A DNA stretch of 64,000 bases from Jatrophihabitans sp. (GTDB lineage Bacteria; Actinomycetota; Actinomycetes; Mycobacteriales; Jatrophihabitantaceae). The notes beneath the pieces are model-generated. The model was given only the letters and a program-made list of their open reading frames with translations, was not told the DNA's origin and searched no databases. The stretch lies in the NCBI GenBank assembly GCA_036399055.1, contig DASWNX010000033.1:92953-156952 (forward strand), given 5' to 3'. This document shows, in pieces, positions 46,386-54,483 of this stretch; the first letter of the stretch is position 1; every line of letters begins with the position of its first letter. The position numbers and the translations under genes were made by a program.

Positions 46386-47648
46386 ATGCTCACCGACACC
46401 GAACGCCGTGCGCTGGACGCCCTCGACGAGCCGGCGCTGCACCGCGGCCTGCTCGACCTGCTCGCGGTTCCGAGCGTCACCGGCAGCGCGGCCGAGACGG
46501 AGCTGCTGCACGCTCTCGCCGGGCAGGCCGAACGGCTGGATCTGGAGGTCGACCTGTGGCAGCCGGACCTGGCCGAGCTGCGGGCCGACCCGGACTTCCC
46601 CGGCACCGAGGCCGAGCGGGCTGAGATCTGGGGGTTGGTGGCCAGCACCGAGCGGCGGGACGGTCCCACGGTCATCCTGCAAGGCCACGTCGACGTGGTG
46701 CCACCCGGCGATCGGGCCGCCTGGCCGGGAGATCCCTTCACCCCGCGGATCGAGGGCGACCTGCTGCACGCGCGCGGCGCCTGCGACATGAAGGCCGGGG
46801 TGGCGGCCAACCTGGCCGCGCTGGCGGCGATCCGGGCCAGCGGCATGCGGCTGGCCGGCCGGCTCGCGCTGCACCTGGTGGCCAGCGAGGAGGACGGCGG
46901 GCTCGGCGCGTTCGCCACCCTGCGCCGCGGGCATCGGGGTGACGCCTGCCTGATCCCCGAACCCACGTCGCTCAGCATGATCACCGCCAACTGCGGGGCG
47001 CTGACCTTCGAGCTGACCGTGCCCGGTTCGGCGGCGCACGGCAGCATCCGCACGGCCGGGGTCAGCGCCATCGAGAAGTTCCTGCCGCTGTTTCAGGGGC
47101 TGCGGGCGCTGGAGACCGAACGCAACGCCGAGCCCGATCCGCTGCTGGCCGGCTACCAGATCGCGGCGCCGCTGTCGATCGGCCAGGTGTCGGCCGGTGA
47201 CTGGCCGAGCACGGTGCCGGACCTGCTGGTCGCGCACGGCCGGTACGGGGTGCTGCTGGACGAGGACCCGGCCGAGGCCCGGGCCGCGTTCGAGCAACGG
47301 GTGGCCGAGGTGTGCGCCGCCGACCCGTGGCTGCGCGCGCACCCGGCCTCGGTGCGCTGGAGCGGCGGCCAGTTCGCCAGTGGCCGGCTGCCGGCCGGCG
47401 ACCCGCTGCGCGAGGTGGTCGCCGGGGCGCATGCCGACACCGTGGGCGGGCAGGTGGCCGAGCGAGGCGCGCCGTACGGCAGCGACCTGCGGCTATACGC
47501 CGGCGCTGGGATTCCTACCCTGCACTACGGGCCGGGCGATCCGGCGGTCGCGCACAGCGCGCAGGAGCGGGTGTCGCTGACCGAGACCACCCAGACGGCC
47601 CGCACCCTGATCGTGGCGGCACTGCGGCTGACGGGCAGCTCAGCCTGA
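46386..47648 (+). CDS. M20 family metallopeptidase (ArgE/DapE-like)
   Basis: 420 residues. The co-catalytic zinc ligands are in LQGHVDVVPPGD, ARGACDMKAGVAAN and SEEDGGLGAF, with a later His near the C-terminus (DPAVAHSAQERV). The family removes acyl groups from amino acids or cleaves small peptides. ATG 46386 is chosen; the open frame upstream overlaps the end of the ligase gene. No arginine or lysine pathway genes lie nearby, so the substrate is open. Confidence 0.88.
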   Translation: MLTDTERRALDALDEPALHRGLLDLLAVPSVTGSAAETELLHALAGQAERLDLEVDLWQPDLAELRADPDFPGTEAERAEIWGLVASTERRDGPTVILQGHVDVVPPGDRAAWPGDPFTPRIEGDLLHARGACDMKAGVAANLAALAAIRASGMRLAGRLALHLVASEEDGGLGAFATLRRGHRGDACLIPEPTSLSMITANCGALTFELTVPGSAAHGSIRTAGVSAIEKFLPLFQGLRALETERNAEPDPLLAGYQIAAPLSIGQVSAGDWPSTVPDLLVAHGRYGVLLDEDPAEARAAFEQRVAEVCAADPWLRAHPASVRWSGGQFASGRLPAGDPLREVVAGAHADTVGGQVAERGAPYGSDLRLYAGAGIPTLHYGPGDPAVAHSAQERVSLTETTQTARTLIVAALRLTGSSA

Positions 47649-47686
47649 GGAGAGATTCATCCTGGTGCGTTCAGAGGGAACGCTGA

Positions 47687-48454
47687 CTAGAAAACGGTGT
47701 AGCCCCCATCGATGACCAGCACCGTGCCGGTCATGAACGACGACGCGCGGCTGGCGAGAAAGACCACCGCCGGCGCGATCTCCTCCGGCTCGGCCGCCCG
47801 CTGCTGGGGCGTGTCGCCGATCCAATGCTCTGCGAACTCCGGATTATCGAGCGGTGTCATGTCGGTGCGGACATACCCCGGCGCGACCGCGTTGACCCGA
47901 ACGCCGTGGACAGCCCATTCAGCCGCGAGTGACTTCGTGAGGTGATGCACCCCGGCCTTGGACGCGTTGTAGGCCGGTTGCCACTGCGGACGGTTGACGA
48001 TCTGGCCGGACATCGACCCCACGTTCACGATGGCCCCGCCGCCGGCCTGCACCATCAACGCGCCGAAGACCTGGCAACCGTTCCACACCCCCGTCAGGTT
48101 CACGTCGATGACCGAACGCCATTCCTGCTCGGTCACCTCCAGAGCAGGGCGGTGGACGCACGTTCCCGCGTTGTTGACCAGGATGTCCACGCCCCCGAAC
48201 TCAGCGGTGATCCGGTGGGCGGCGTTCGCCACCGCAGCGCGGTCGGAGACATCGGCCGAGAACGCACGCGCGCGTATCCCCTTCGTGTCGAGCTCCGACA
48301 CGACATCGGCACTGGCCGCCTCGTCCCGGGCGAGGATCGCTATCGAAGCCCCTGCCTCACCGAGCGCGTGCGCGAACGCACGGCCCAAGCCACGGTTGCC
48401 GCCCGTGACAACCGCGACCCGATCCTTGACGGCGAACGCGTCCAGCACTGGCAT
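47687..48454 (-). CDS. short-chain dehydrogenase/reductase
   Basis: 255 residues, classical SDR. The cofactor motif is VVTGGNRGLGRAFAHAL, with VNNAG in DILVNNAGTC, catalytic YNASK preceded by NVGSMSGQ, and the PG motif VAPGYVRTDMTP. An Asn in the third position of the TGGNxGxG loop is tolerated in the family. ATG 48454 has a weak GGTGGGG upstream. It converges on the M20 gene; the substrate is unknown. Confidence 0.92.
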   Translation of the reverse strand: MPVLDAFAVKDRVAVVTGGNRGLGRAFAHALGEAGASIAILARDEAASADVVSELDTKGIRARAFSADVSDRAAVANAAHRITAEFGGVDILVNNAGTCVHRPALEVTEQEWRSVIDVNLTGVWNGCQVFGALMVQAGGGAIVNVGSMSGQIVNRPQWQPAYNASKAGVHHLTKSLAAEWAVHGVRVNAVAPGYVRTDMTPLDNPEFAEHWIGDTPQQRAAEPEEIAPAVVFLASRASSFMTGTVLVIDGGYTVF

Positions 48455-48572
48455 AGCCCCACCCGTTTCCACTAGCCCGCAGGCGGCGCCTCGACTGTCT
48501 GGGACGCACCACGTCCCACGCTAATGGGTCTCGCGCGCGGTGGGGGTGGGCCAGGAGTCCACCGGCCGGTCG

Positions 48573-49067
48573 TCAGGTCTCCCGCTCAGACGCGTCGCCC
48601 GAAACCCATTCCGGCTCGATGGTCAGGCCGGCACGCTCGTCGTACCAGGCCGCGGCGCTGATCCGCCAGCCGGCCGACGTCCGTATGAATTGCAACGTCT
48701 TCATGCCTCGTCCGGTGAAGGATTCACCGTCTGAGATGCCTTGCTTGGCATAGCTGCAGAAGTGCTGCGCGACATCGCCGAACACCTCGGTGCGCCCGAT
48801 CAGCTCCCACTCACTGAAGTCGAGCAGCCTGCCGCCGGCCAGCAATGCCTGCCGGGGCGCGATGAAGCTGTCGACGGTGTAGACGGTGGGTTCGCCACCG
48901 CAGGTCCGGATGATCACCGCTGTAGGAAGGAACGCCTCGCGGAGCGCGTCGAGCCGGACGGCGCTGTCCGCTCCGGAGGTGAAGGCGGCGAAGAATCTCC
49001 GTACGAGGTCTGCGATGGCGCTCCGGTCAGCGGCCTGGACGCTGTGGTACGGCTCGTTGCTGCTCAC
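48573..49067 (-). CDS. NTF2-like/SnoaL-type protein
   Basis: 164 residues predicted to be an alpha+beta cone of the NTF2 superfamily: SAIADLVRRFFAAFTSG at the start, then FLPTAVIIRTCGGEPTVYTVDSFI and FCSYAKQGISDGESFTGRGMKTLQFIRTSAGWRISAAAWYDERAG. Proteins of this shape are often small cyclases, isomerases or ligand binders. It starts at GTG 49067 and stands alone between the SDR and the hem operon end. No specific role can be given. Confidence 0.7.
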   Translation of the reverse strand: MSSNEPYHSVQAADRSAIADLVRRFFAAFTSGADSAVRLDALREAFLPTAVIIRTCGGEPTVYTVDSFIAPRQALLAGGRLLDFSEWELIGRTEVFGDVAQHFCSYAKQGISDGESFTGRGMKTLQFIRTSAGWRISAAAWYDERAGLTIEPEWVSGDASERET

Positions 49068-49131
49068 AACCGCTCACCGTAGCGAGGGGTTGCGCCGATG
49101 ACCTCTCATCACAGCGACGTCCAGAAAGCGA

Positions 49132-49178
49132 AGCGGGCGCCGGCCACAGCGCCCGAAGGCCTGCGAACGGCGCCCGCT
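49132..49178 (-). terminator. terminator hairpin of the rex-hemACD operon
   Basis: Perfect 11-bp inverted repeat AGCGGGCGCCG at 49132-49142 with its complement at 49168-49178. Read on the minus strand it comes 40 bases after the hemD stop and is followed by a short T-rich stretch (TTCGCTTTC). It also faces the start of the NTF2-like gene. Confidence 0.7.
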
Positions 49179-49217
49179 CGAAACAGCGAGCTGCCAGCGA
49201 ACTTCCTGCGAACCGAG

Positions 49218-50774
49218 CTACCGAACCGTGCGGCTGCGCGCGGTGGAACGCGACCGGCGGGCCGGCGCGGCGGCCGCCTTCTCACGCTCTTCCTCGGCCC
49301 GCTTGACCGCGAACTCGGCCAGCGCGTCGATCAGCGACGCCACGTTCGCGGTCTCGGGCTGCACGTCCACCCGCAGGCCGAACTCGCGCGCCGTAGCCGC
49401 GGTCTGCGGCCCGATGCAGGCCACCACCGTCTTGTTGTGCGGCTTGCCGGCGATGCCGACCAGGTTGCGCACCGTCGAGGACGAGGTGAAGCAGACCGCC
49501 TGGAAGCCGCCGGACTTGATGGCGTCGCGGATCTCGGCCGCCGGCGGCGCCGCCCGAACCGTCCGGTAGGCCGTCACGTCGTCGATCTCCCAGCCGCGCT
49601 CGCGCAGGCCCTCGGCCAGCGTCTCGGTGGCGATGTCGGCCCGCGGCAGCAGCACCCGGTCGATCGGGTCCAGCACGTCGTCATACGGCGGGAAGTCGGC
49701 CAGCAGGCCCTCGGAGGACTGCTCGCCCGACGGCAGCAGCTCCGGCAGGATTCCGAAGGCGCGCACCGCCTCGGCGGTCTGCTCCCCGACGCAGGCGATC
49801 TTCACGCCGGCGAAGGCGCGGGCGTCCAGGCCGAACTCCTCGAACTTCTCCCGGACCGCCTTGACGGCATTGGTCGAGGTGAACACGATCCACTCGTACC
49901 GGCCGGTGACCAGGCCCTTGATCGCGCGCTCCATCTGGGTGGGCGTGCGCGGCGGCTCGACCGCGATGGTCGGGACCTCGACCGGCACCGCGCCGAAGTC
50001 ACGCAGCCGCTCGCTCATCGCGCCGGCCTGCTCCTTGGTGCGCGGCACCAGGATCTTCCAGCCGAACAGCGCGCGGGACTCCCACCAGGCCAGCTTCTCG
50101 CGCGAGGCGACGGCCTTGCCGATGCTCAGCACGACCGGCCCCTGCATGCCCGCGGCCGACAGCTCGGCCTCGGCCAGAGTCCCGGCGACGGTGACCTGAG
50201 CGGTCGTGGTGCCGGCGCAGGTCACCGCCATCGCGCTGTCGGGCTTGAGACCCGAGGCCACCAGTTGCTCGGCCACCTGGCCCACCTCGGCGGCGTCCAG
50301 GGTCAGCACCAGGGTGCCGGGCGCCGCTGCCAGGGCCTCGAAGTCGACCGGCTGACCCTGCCGCAGGTCGGCCTCGGTGTGCAGGGCGCCCACCGGCACC
50401 CCGGCGTAGCTGGCGGTCGCGGCAGCCACCGACAGCGACGGCACCACCTCGAAAGGCACCGCGGTCTTGCCGACGGCCAGCGCCTCGCGGGTGACGGCGT
50501 CGGAGGCGAACGGATCACCCGACACCACCCGAACCACCACCGCGCCGTTGCGGGCCTCGGCCAGCAGCGCCTTGGCGACGTCGGCCGGCGCCGAGTCGGC
50601 CGGGCGGATCTCGCCTGCTATCAGAGCCCGCACCGCGCCGGTGACCGAGTCATCGACATAGGCCACCTCGGCCGATGCCAGCACCTCGACGGCGCGCACG
50701 GTGAGCAGTCCAGCGTCGCCCGTGCCGGTGCCCACGAAGGACACCTTGCCGACGGACTTACGCGCTCGGGTCAT
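49218..50774 (-). CDS. hemD: uroporphyrinogen-III synthase with N-terminal methyltransferase-like domain
   Basis: 518 residues in two parts. Residues 1-240 resemble the SAM-dependent uroporphyrinogen-III methyltransferase (VSFVGTGTGDAGLLTVRAVEVL, VVRVVSGDPFASDAV) but key loops have diverged. Residues 250-495 form the HemD synthase (ILVPRTKEQAGAMSERLRDFGA, WIVFTSTNAVKAVREKF, AVCFTSSSTVRNLVGI). This fusion is normal in actinobacteria (Rv0511). Its ATG overlaps the hemC stop (ATGA). A basic Arg/Ser tail ends the protein. Confidence 0.93.
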   Translation of the reverse strand: MTRARKSVGKVSFVGTGTGDAGLLTVRAVEVLASAEVAYVDDSVTGAVRALIAGEIRPADSAPADVAKALLAEARNGAVVVRVVSGDPFASDAVTREALAVGKTAVPFEVVPSLSVAAATASYAGVPVGALHTEADLRQGQPVDFEALAAAPGTLVLTLDAAEVGQVAEQLVASGLKPDSAMAVTCAGTTTAQVTVAGTLAEAELSAAGMQGPVVLSIGKAVASREKLAWWESRALFGWKILVPRTKEQAGAMSERLRDFGAVPVEVPTIAVEPPRTPTQMERAIKGLVTGRYEWIVFTSTNAVKAVREKFEEFGLDARAFAGVKIACVGEQTAEAVRAFGILPELLPSGEQSSEGLLADFPPYDDVLDPIDRVLLPRADIATETLAEGLRERGWEIDDVTAYRTVRAAPPAAEIRDAIKSGGFQAVCFTSSSTVRNLVGIAGKPHNKTVVACIGPQTAATAREFGLRVDVQPETANVASLIDALAEFAVKRAEEEREKAAAAPARRSRSTARSRTVR

Positions 50775-51715
50775 TTCGAGCTCCCCATCATGATGTTCGC
50801 GCCGAGATCGATCAGTTCAGCGGCTAGCCGCTGCCCGATCTTCTCGGCAGTGTTGAGTGGGCCGGAAGCCGACAACCGGACGGCGTCACTGCCGTCGATC
50901 GCGGTGACCGAACCACGAAGGAAAACTTCGAGCAAGCCGTCATCACCCTCGGTGATCTCGGCCAGTGCCCCCACCGGGGCGGTGCAGCCTGCCTCAAGGG
51001 CAGTGAGCAACGACCGTTCGGCAGCGACTGCCGCCCTGGTCGCGTGGTCATCGAGCGGCGCCAGCAGCGACCGGGCGTCCTCGTCGGACTCCCGGCACTC
51101 GACAGCGAGCGCGCCCTGCGCGGCTGCCGGCAGCACTTGAATGGGATCGAGCAGTTCGGTGATGGCCTCGCCGCGACCCAGCCGGTGCAGGCCGGCCACC
51201 GCCAGCACCACCGCGTCGAGCTGATCTGCCCCGCTGCCCACCCGGGACAGCCGGGTGTCGACGTTGCCGCGGATCGGCACGATCTGCCACCCGCGGTCCA
51301 GCGCGTTCAGCTGAGCGGTGCGGCGAGGTGAGCCGGTGCCGATCCGGGCGCCGGGCGGCAGCTCGAGCAGGCTCAGCCCGTCCCGCGCGCACAGCGCGTC
51401 CCGCGGGTCCTCACGCGGCGGCACCGCGGCCAGCGCGATACCGGGCGCCGGAGCAGTCGGCAGGTCCTTGAACGAGTGCACCGCGACGTCGATCTCGCCG
51501 GCCAGCAACGCCTCGCGCAGCGCGGAGACGAACACCCCGGTGCCGCCGATCTGCTCCAGCGGCTGCGCCGAACGGTCGCCCTCGGTGGAGACCAGGACGA
51601 CCTCCACCGGCACGTCGGGGTTGCTGCCTGCGAAGGCGTCGATCACCAGCTGGGTCTGGGTGCGGGCCAGCAGGCTGGCACGGGTGCCGATCCGAAGGGT
51701 GCGAGTCATCGTCAT
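50771..51715 (-). CDS. hemC: hydroxymethylbilane synthase (porphobilinogen deaminase)
   Basis: Polymerises four porphobilinogens. 314 residues. Marks: RIGTRASLLARTQTQLV at the start, VHSFKDLPTAP, IRGNVDTRLSRV and the cofactor-binding Cys in LEAGCTAPVGALAE. Overlaps the hemA stop at its start and hemD at its end, so translation is coupled through hemA-hemC-hemD. Confidence 0.96.
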   Translation of the reverse strand: MTMTRTLRIGTRASLLARTQTQLVIDAFAGSNPDVPVEVVLVSTEGDRSAQPLEQIGGTGVFVSALREALLAGEIDVAVHSFKDLPTAPAPGIALAAVPPREDPRDALCARDGLSLLELPPGARIGTGSPRRTAQLNALDRGWQIVPIRGNVDTRLSRVGSGADQLDAVVLAVAGLHRLGRGEAITELLDPIQVLPAAAQGALAVECRESDEDARSLLAPLDDHATRAAVAAERSLLTALEAGCTAPVGALAEITEGDDGLLEVFLRGSVTAIDGSDAVRLSASGPLNTAEKIGQRLAAELIDLGANIMMGSSK

Positions 51716-53184
51716 CAGCCGGTCACCGTCCCGGGACCACCCGGCGCGTCAGCGCCGTCCGAACCGGCAGCGCCGTCCGAACCGGCAGCGCCGTCCGAAC
51801 CGGCAGCGCCCTCCGAACCGGCAGCGCCGTCCGAACCGTCCGAACCGTCGGCCGTGCCGTCGTCGAAGGGGTCGGCGTCCAACGGCTCCGAGCGCCGAAC
51901 CGCGGTGACCGAGCCCGGCCGGGCCGGGTCGAGGTCGAACAGCTCGCGCAGCGCGGCCGCGTAGGAGTTGCCCTCCGGCGTGGCGGCCAGCTCCTTCACC
52001 CGCACAGTCGGGGCGTGCAGCACCTTGTCGACGGCGCGGCGGACCGCGCTGGCCAGCTCGTCGCGAACGGAGGGCTCCAGGCCGGGCAACCGGCTGTCCA
52101 GCCGCAGCAGCTCGCTGTCCACCACCTGAGCCGCTCGGGCCCGCAGCGCGGTGACGGTCGGCGCGACCGCTCGCACCTGCTGGCTGGTCAGGTAGCTGCG
52201 CAACTCGGTGGCCACGATCGCCATCGCCGACGCCACCTCGGCGTCGCTGACCATCGCCCCGGAGCTGCGCAGCACGTCCAGGTCGACGTAGTGGACCTCG
52301 GCCATCAGCGAGACCGCCGGGTCGACGTCGCGGGGCAGCGCCAGGTCGAGCACCACCAGCGGCCGGCCGGCGCGCGGGTGCACGTCGGGCCCCTCAACCA
52401 CCAGGCCGGTCGCCCCGGTGCACGAGATCAGCACATCGGCACGGGCGATCTCATCGGCGAGGCGCTCCCTGGAGCCGACCTCGCCGCCCAAGCTCTGCGC
52501 CAGCCGCTGAGCGCGCTCGACGCTACGGTTGATCACCACCACGTCGAGGCCGGCGCCGCCGGCAAGCCGCTGCAACGTCGCGCCTGCCAGGGCGCCCATC
52601 GAGCCTGCGCCCAGAATGACGAACCGCTTGCCGACCAGCCGGTCGGCCCCGCCCATGGCCTCGGCCGCATGCTGCAGCGCCACGGACACCACCGACGCGC
52701 CGGCCCGGTCGATGCCGGTCTCGGTGTGCACCCGCTTGCCGACTCGCAACGCGGTCTGGCTCGCCTCGTGCAGCACCTTGCCGACCGTCCCGGCCTGGGT
52801 GCCGGTCGCGTAGGCGTGGCGCAGCTGGCCCAGGATCTGGGACTCGCCGACCACCATCGAGTCCAGGCCGGCCGCGACCTGCAGCAGGTGGTCGGCAGCG
52901 GCCTCGTCGAAGTGGACGTAGAGGTGATCGCCGAGCTCGGCCACGCCCATGCCGGCGATCCGGGCGAGCGTGGTCGAGATGTCGACCACGGCCGGGTGGA
53001 ACCGGGCGACGTCGGCGTAGATCTCGATCCGATTGCAGGTCGAGAGCACGATGACCTCGGAGATGGACTCGCTGCGGTGCAGCTCGTCCAGGACCTTCGT
53101 CAGCTCGTCGGGCGGGATGCTGGCGCGCTCCAGCACCCGGACCGGAGCGGAGTGATGTGAGAGACCGACCACAAGCAGGGTCAC
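51715..53184 (-). CDS. hemA: glutamyl-tRNA reductase
   Basis: First committed step of C5 haem synthesis: reduces glutamyl-tRNA to glutamate semialdehyde for HemL. 489 residues. The nucleophilic Cys is in VIVLSTCNRIEIYADVARF; further marks are VVGESQILGQLRHAYA, FVILGAGSMGALAGATL and LPRDVDPAVSLM. The C-terminus carries a low-complexity tail of about 40 residues rich in Gly, Ser, Asp and Ala that the family lacks. It starts at GTG overlapping the rex stop (GTGA), tying haem supply to redox control by Rex. Confidence 0.96.
   Translation of the reverse strand: MTLLVVGLSHHSAPVRVLERASIPPDELTKVLDELHRSESISEVIVLSTCNRIEIYADVARFHPAVVDISTTLARIAGMGVAELGDHLYVHFDEAAADHLLQVAAGLDSMVVGESQILGQLRHAYATGTQAGTVGKVLHEASQTALRVGKRVHTETGIDRAGASVVSVALQHAAEAMGGADRLVGKRFVILGAGSMGALAGATLQRLAGGAGLDVVVINRSVERAQRLAQSLGGEVGSRERLADEIARADVLISCTGATGLVVEGPDVHPRAGRPLVVLDLALPRDVDPAVSLMAEVHYVDLDVLRSSGAMVSDAEVASAMAIVATELRSYLTSQQVRAVAPTVTALRARAAQVVDSELLRLDSRLPGLEPSVRDELASAVRRAVDKVLHAPTVRVKELAATPEGNSYAAALRELFDLDPARPGSVTAVRRSEPLDADPFDDGTADGSDGSDGAAGSEGAAGSDGAAGSDGAAGSDGADAPGGPGTVTG
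51751..51849. repeat. in-frame 18-bp tandem repeat at the hemA 3' end
   Basis: Five units of AGCGCCGTCCGAACCGGC (one with a single change, the last cut short) followed by a TCCGAACCG remnant. They encode repeated GSDGAA on the minus strand, forming an acidic flexible tail on glutamyl-tRNA reductase. Multiples of 18 bp preserve the frame. Confidence 0.88.
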
Positions 53185-53990
53185 CGAGCCACCGCCACCT
53201 TGCTGATCGGGTCGGCGGCCACGGTCGCGGGGTCGGCCGACCCGGCGGTCGGCTCGCCGGGGCTCGAGTCGGCGGTCTGCGCGCAGTCCGCCCGGCCGGC
53301 CTTGCGGTTGTCGTGGAAGGACAGGATCTGCAGCTCGGCAGCCAGGTCGACCTTGCGCACGTCGACATGCGGCGGCACGTTCAGCACCGTCGGCGCGAAG
53401 TTGAGGATCGAGGTGACGCCGGCCGCCACCAGCCGGTCGCAGACGTCCTGCGCCGCCGCAGCCGGCACCGCCACCACGGCGATCGCGATGTTCTCCCGCT
53501 TGACGACCTCGTCGAGGGAGTCCACGTGTTGCACGGTCAGCCCACGCAGCCGGGTGCCGACCAGGGCCGGATGGGCGTCGATGAGCGCCGAGATCCGAAA
53601 GCCTCGGGAGGCGAAGCCCGCGTAACCGGCCAGCGCCTGCCCCAGGTGCCCCAGCCCGATCAGGGCGACGGCCCGGTTCTGGTGCAGGCCGAGGGTCTTG
53701 CGGATCTGCTCGGTGAGCACCGAGACCTCGTAGCCGACGCCGCGCACCCCGTAGGACCCCAGGTAGGACAGGTCCTTGCGCAGCTTGGCCGAGTTGACGC
53801 CGGCCGCGGTGGCCAGCGACTCCGAGGAGACAGTGGCCACTCCGTGCTCGCCCAGGCCGGTCAGGGCACGCAGGTAGACGGCCAGCCGGGCCACGGTGGC
53901 CTCTGGGATCGACCGCTGATCGGTAGCCGTGACCGACCGCTGGTCAGCGTGGTCGCCGACCGCGTTCAGCTGATGTGGCTGGGCGATCAT
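53181..53990 (-). CDS. rex: redox-sensing transcriptional repressor Rex
   Basis: Represses respiratory and fermentation genes when NADH is low relative to NAD+ and releases DNA on binding NADH. 269 residues. The winged helix is in TVARLAVYLRALTGLGEHGVATVSSESLATAAGVNSAKLRKDLSYLGSYGVRGVGY; the Rossmann motif is ALIGLGHLGQALAGYAGF. A 40-residue low-complexity tail follows. ATG 53990 has a strong AGGAG. Head of the rex-hemA-hemC-hemD operon, as in Streptomyces. Confidence 0.95.
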   Translation of the reverse strand: MIAQPHQLNAVGDHADQRSVTATDQRSIPEATVARLAVYLRALTGLGEHGVATVSSESLATAAGVNSAKLRKDLSYLGSYGVRGVGYEVSVLTEQIRKTLGLHQNRAVALIGLGHLGQALAGYAGFASRGFRISALIDAHPALVGTRLRGLTVQHVDSLDEVVKRENIAIAVVAVPAAAAQDVCDRLVAAGVTSILNFAPTVLNVPPHVDVRKVDLAAELQILSFHDNRKAGRADCAQTADSSPGEPTAGSADPATVAADPISKVAVAR

Positions 53991-54090
53991 GTGCTCCTCG
54001 AAACGGACCGGTCACGGCAGTAGCCGTAGCCCCCCGAGAGGAAGGCAGACCGGTGTGGTAAAGGGGTAGACAGCGATGAACCGTACGCCT

Positions 54091-54108
54091 TTGTGAAGGC
54101 ATTCACAA
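54091..54108. promoter_or_regulatory. Rex operator (ROP site)
   Basis: TTGTGAAGGCATTCACAA, a perfect inverted repeat with a 4-nt centre, matches the Rex consensus TGTGAAnnnnTTCACA. It lies about 100 bp upstream of the rex ATG, so the operon should be autorepressed and derepressed at high NADH. The glutaredoxin gene lies downstream of its own operon on the other side and is not obviously controlled. The rest of 54000-54230 shows only two copies of GTGTGGTAA (54053 and 54121). Confidence 0.88.
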
Positions 54109-54230
54109 AATCGCTGACCCGTGTGGTAAGAGCATGCTGAGCGTCGTCCGGCGCGGCAACTCATCCACTGCCGGCTTGGCCGGAACCGGCCTGCCCGGCT
54201 GGTCCGCGCCCGGCCTCGACCGCGCGCGGT

Positions 54231-54479
54231 TCACCGTTGCAGGGCAGCCCGAAACCGTGCCTCTTCCAGCCGCCAATAGCCGTGCTCAGCGCCGTCTATG
54301 AGGATCACCGGCACCCGCTCGGAGTACTCGTTGGCCCGGGCCCGGTCAGCGTCGACGTCCAGCAGCTGCAGCTGGAACCCGAGCTCCTCGGACAGCGCGG
54401 CCAGTTGCCGTTCGGCGTCGGCGCACAGGTGGCAGCCGTCCCGGGTGATCAGGGTGACGTGACGCTGGTGAGCGGCCAT
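54231..54479 (-). CDS. glutaredoxin-like thiol protein (DUF836 type)
   Basis: 82 residues with the thioredoxin fold: VTLITRDGCHLCADAERQLAAL (CxxC redox site), FQLQLLDVDADRARANEYSERVPVILIDGAEH with the cis-Pro before VILID. This short glutaredoxin-like family commonly sits beside hemA/rex in actinobacteria (Rv0508). It starts 4 bp after the stop of the acyl-CoA ligase gene. The partner protein is unknown. Confidence 0.88.
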   Translation of the reverse strand: MAAHQRHVTLITRDGCHLCADAERQLAALSEELGFQLQLLDVDADRARANEYSERVPVILIDGAEHGYWRLEEARFRAALQR

Positions 54480-54483
54480 GACG

